Source: JAIEOG01 sp964519985 (lineage in GTDB: Bacteria > Bdellovibrionota > FAC87 > UBA2466). Taken from it: DNA of 64,000 nt. The stretch lies in the NCBI GenBank assembly GCA_964519985.1, contig CAZFMF010000004.1, forward strand, positions 1-64,000, read 5' to 3'. The stretch's first letter is position 1, and each line of letters begins with the position of its first letter. Made by a program: the position numbers and the translations under genes. This document shows, piece by piece, positions 63,384-64,000 of the stretch. The notes below the pieces were generated by a model, which searched no databases, was not told the origin of the DNA, and was given only the letters and a program-made list of their open reading frames with translations.

Positions 63384-64000
63384 TTGGAAACTCTCGACTC
63401 GCAAACTTGGCAGCGCATCGGGGAGGCTTTCGATCGCGTGCTCGATCTCGAAGGGGACGCCCGGGAAGCGGTTTTGAATGAGCTAGAGCCGGCGTTGCGC
63501 CTACAGGTGTTAAGCCTGCTCGATGCCCACCGTGAGGCGGGTGATTTTTTGGAGCCGCCGATCGGTCGGCCATTGCCGAAACCAAACGGGCCCAAACCGT
63601 ACGCGCCGGGGGAACGGCTCGGAGACTTTGTGATCCTAAAGTGCATTGGCGAAGGGGCGCTCGCGCGTGTCTACCTCGCCCAGCAACTCAGTCTGGGTCG
63701 TTTAGTGGCGCTAAAGGTTTCGCTCAACGATGGCCGAGAAGGCCAGGTTTTGGCGCCTTTGGAGCACGATCATATCGTCCGCGTTTTTTCCGAGACGATC
63801 TTGGACGAGCAAAATGAGCGGCACCTTTGTCTGCAGTTCGTACTGGGCACGACCTTGGAGCGGATCTTGGATCAACGCCGTTCGCTCACCGGTCGCGAAC
63901 TCCTGGACAGCATTGCGGCCTTGAGCACCGAGGAGAACTACTGGGATCCCAAAGCGCAGCGCGACCGGGAAACATTGTCGGGTCTTTCGGGCGTCGAAAC
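63384..64000 (+). CDS. Serine/threonine protein kinase, cut by the window end
   Basis: The frame opens at TTG 63384, 3 bp after the sigma-factor stop, and runs off the window (205 codons seen). It begins LETLDSQTWQRIGEAFDRVL, the usual opening of kinases paired with TIGR02999 sigma factors, then enters a Hanks-type kinase domain: LGDFVILKCIGEGALARVYL as Gly-rich loop and VALKVS with the ATP-binding Lys. The catalytic loop is beyond or near the end. The start codon is uncertain because no ribosome site is clear; coupling to the upstream stop is likely. Confidence 0.87.
   Translation, partial: METLDSQTWQRIGEAFDRVLDLEGDAREAVLNELEPALRLQVLSLLDAHREAGDFLEPPIGRPLPKPNGPKPYAPGERLGDFVILKCIGEGALARVYLAQQLSLGRLVALKVSLNDGREGQVLAPLEHDHIVRVFSETILDEQNERHLCLQFVLGTTLERILDQRRSLTGRELLDSIAALSTEENYWDPKAQRDRETLSGLSGVE

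Noticed and set aside
1..64000. CRISPR array, prophage, insertion sequence or rRNA operon
   Set aside because: No regularly spaced repeats, no transposase or phage structural genes and no rRNA sequence were recognised on either strand.

Overview
The window is chromosomal DNA (roughly 57 to 60 % GC by eye) from a Gram-negative bacterium, probably a metagenome-derived scaffold because it carries two 10-N joins (28540-28549 and 60181-60190). An unusually large share of the genes encode proteins with signal peptides or lipoboxes and no recognisable family. With the eukaryote-type isoleucyl-tRNA synthetase, secreted hydrolases and several secreted kinase-like or nuclease-like proteins, this suggests a Bdellovibrionota-like or other predatory or surface-active lineage. 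That placement is inference; no rRNA is present to settle it.

Layout. 1-3243: secreted and lipoprotein genes of unknown function. 3244-8882: an MMPL/RND exporter and ileS, whose 3' end runs into a dispersed repeat and then an 80-bp nested palindrome. 8965-14852: a DUF1460 amidase-like protein, a secreted alpha/beta hydrolase, a secreted thioredoxin-fold protein, the RNA helicase DbpA and small unknowns. 14927-15000: tRNA-Arg(UCU). 15213-20197: a two-repeat lipoprotein, a relic of a response-regulator receiver domain, a TetR regulator, two unknown secreted proteins and a nucleotidyltransferase toxin-antitoxin-like pair. 20248-25511: a frameshifted MocR regulator divergent from a DMT exporter, a secreted GH3 glycosidase, tag and a CX5R phosphatase.

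25680-31443 holds the most unusual object: a single reading frame of about 1,917 residues (after removing the N placeholder) joining an N-terminal M48-like zinc peptidase to a C-terminal ABC1/UbiB-like kinase domain through about 1,200 residues of helical sequence. I know of no described protein with this architecture. 31539-37646 continues with secreted unknowns, a lipoprotein S1 protease, a secreted PI3/4K- or FAM20-like kinase-fold protein, a Tsr3-like protein and an SDR. 37762-48318 carries a hybrid histidine kinase, a glycosyltransferase plus polysaccharide deacetylase pair, two secreted glycoside hydrolases (GH144-like and GH35-like), an iron-permease-family protein, an oxidoreductase and a membrane glycosyltransferase.

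48568-64000: a YbiT-type ABC-F protein, a proline-rich secreted protein, a tandem pair of secreted paralogues with a near-identical 5' segment, and a five-gene surface-glycan operon (two nucleotide-sugar epimerases, GT2, methyltransferase, membrane protein) in which every junction is a 4-nt stop/start overlap. It ends with a secreted PD-(D/E)XK/CdiA-CT-like protein, a thioesterase, and an ECF sigma factor followed by a Ser/Thr kinase cut off by the window edge. A perfect 18-bp palindrome occurs three times (24414, 35307, 62180), each time at the 3' end of a minus-strand gene.
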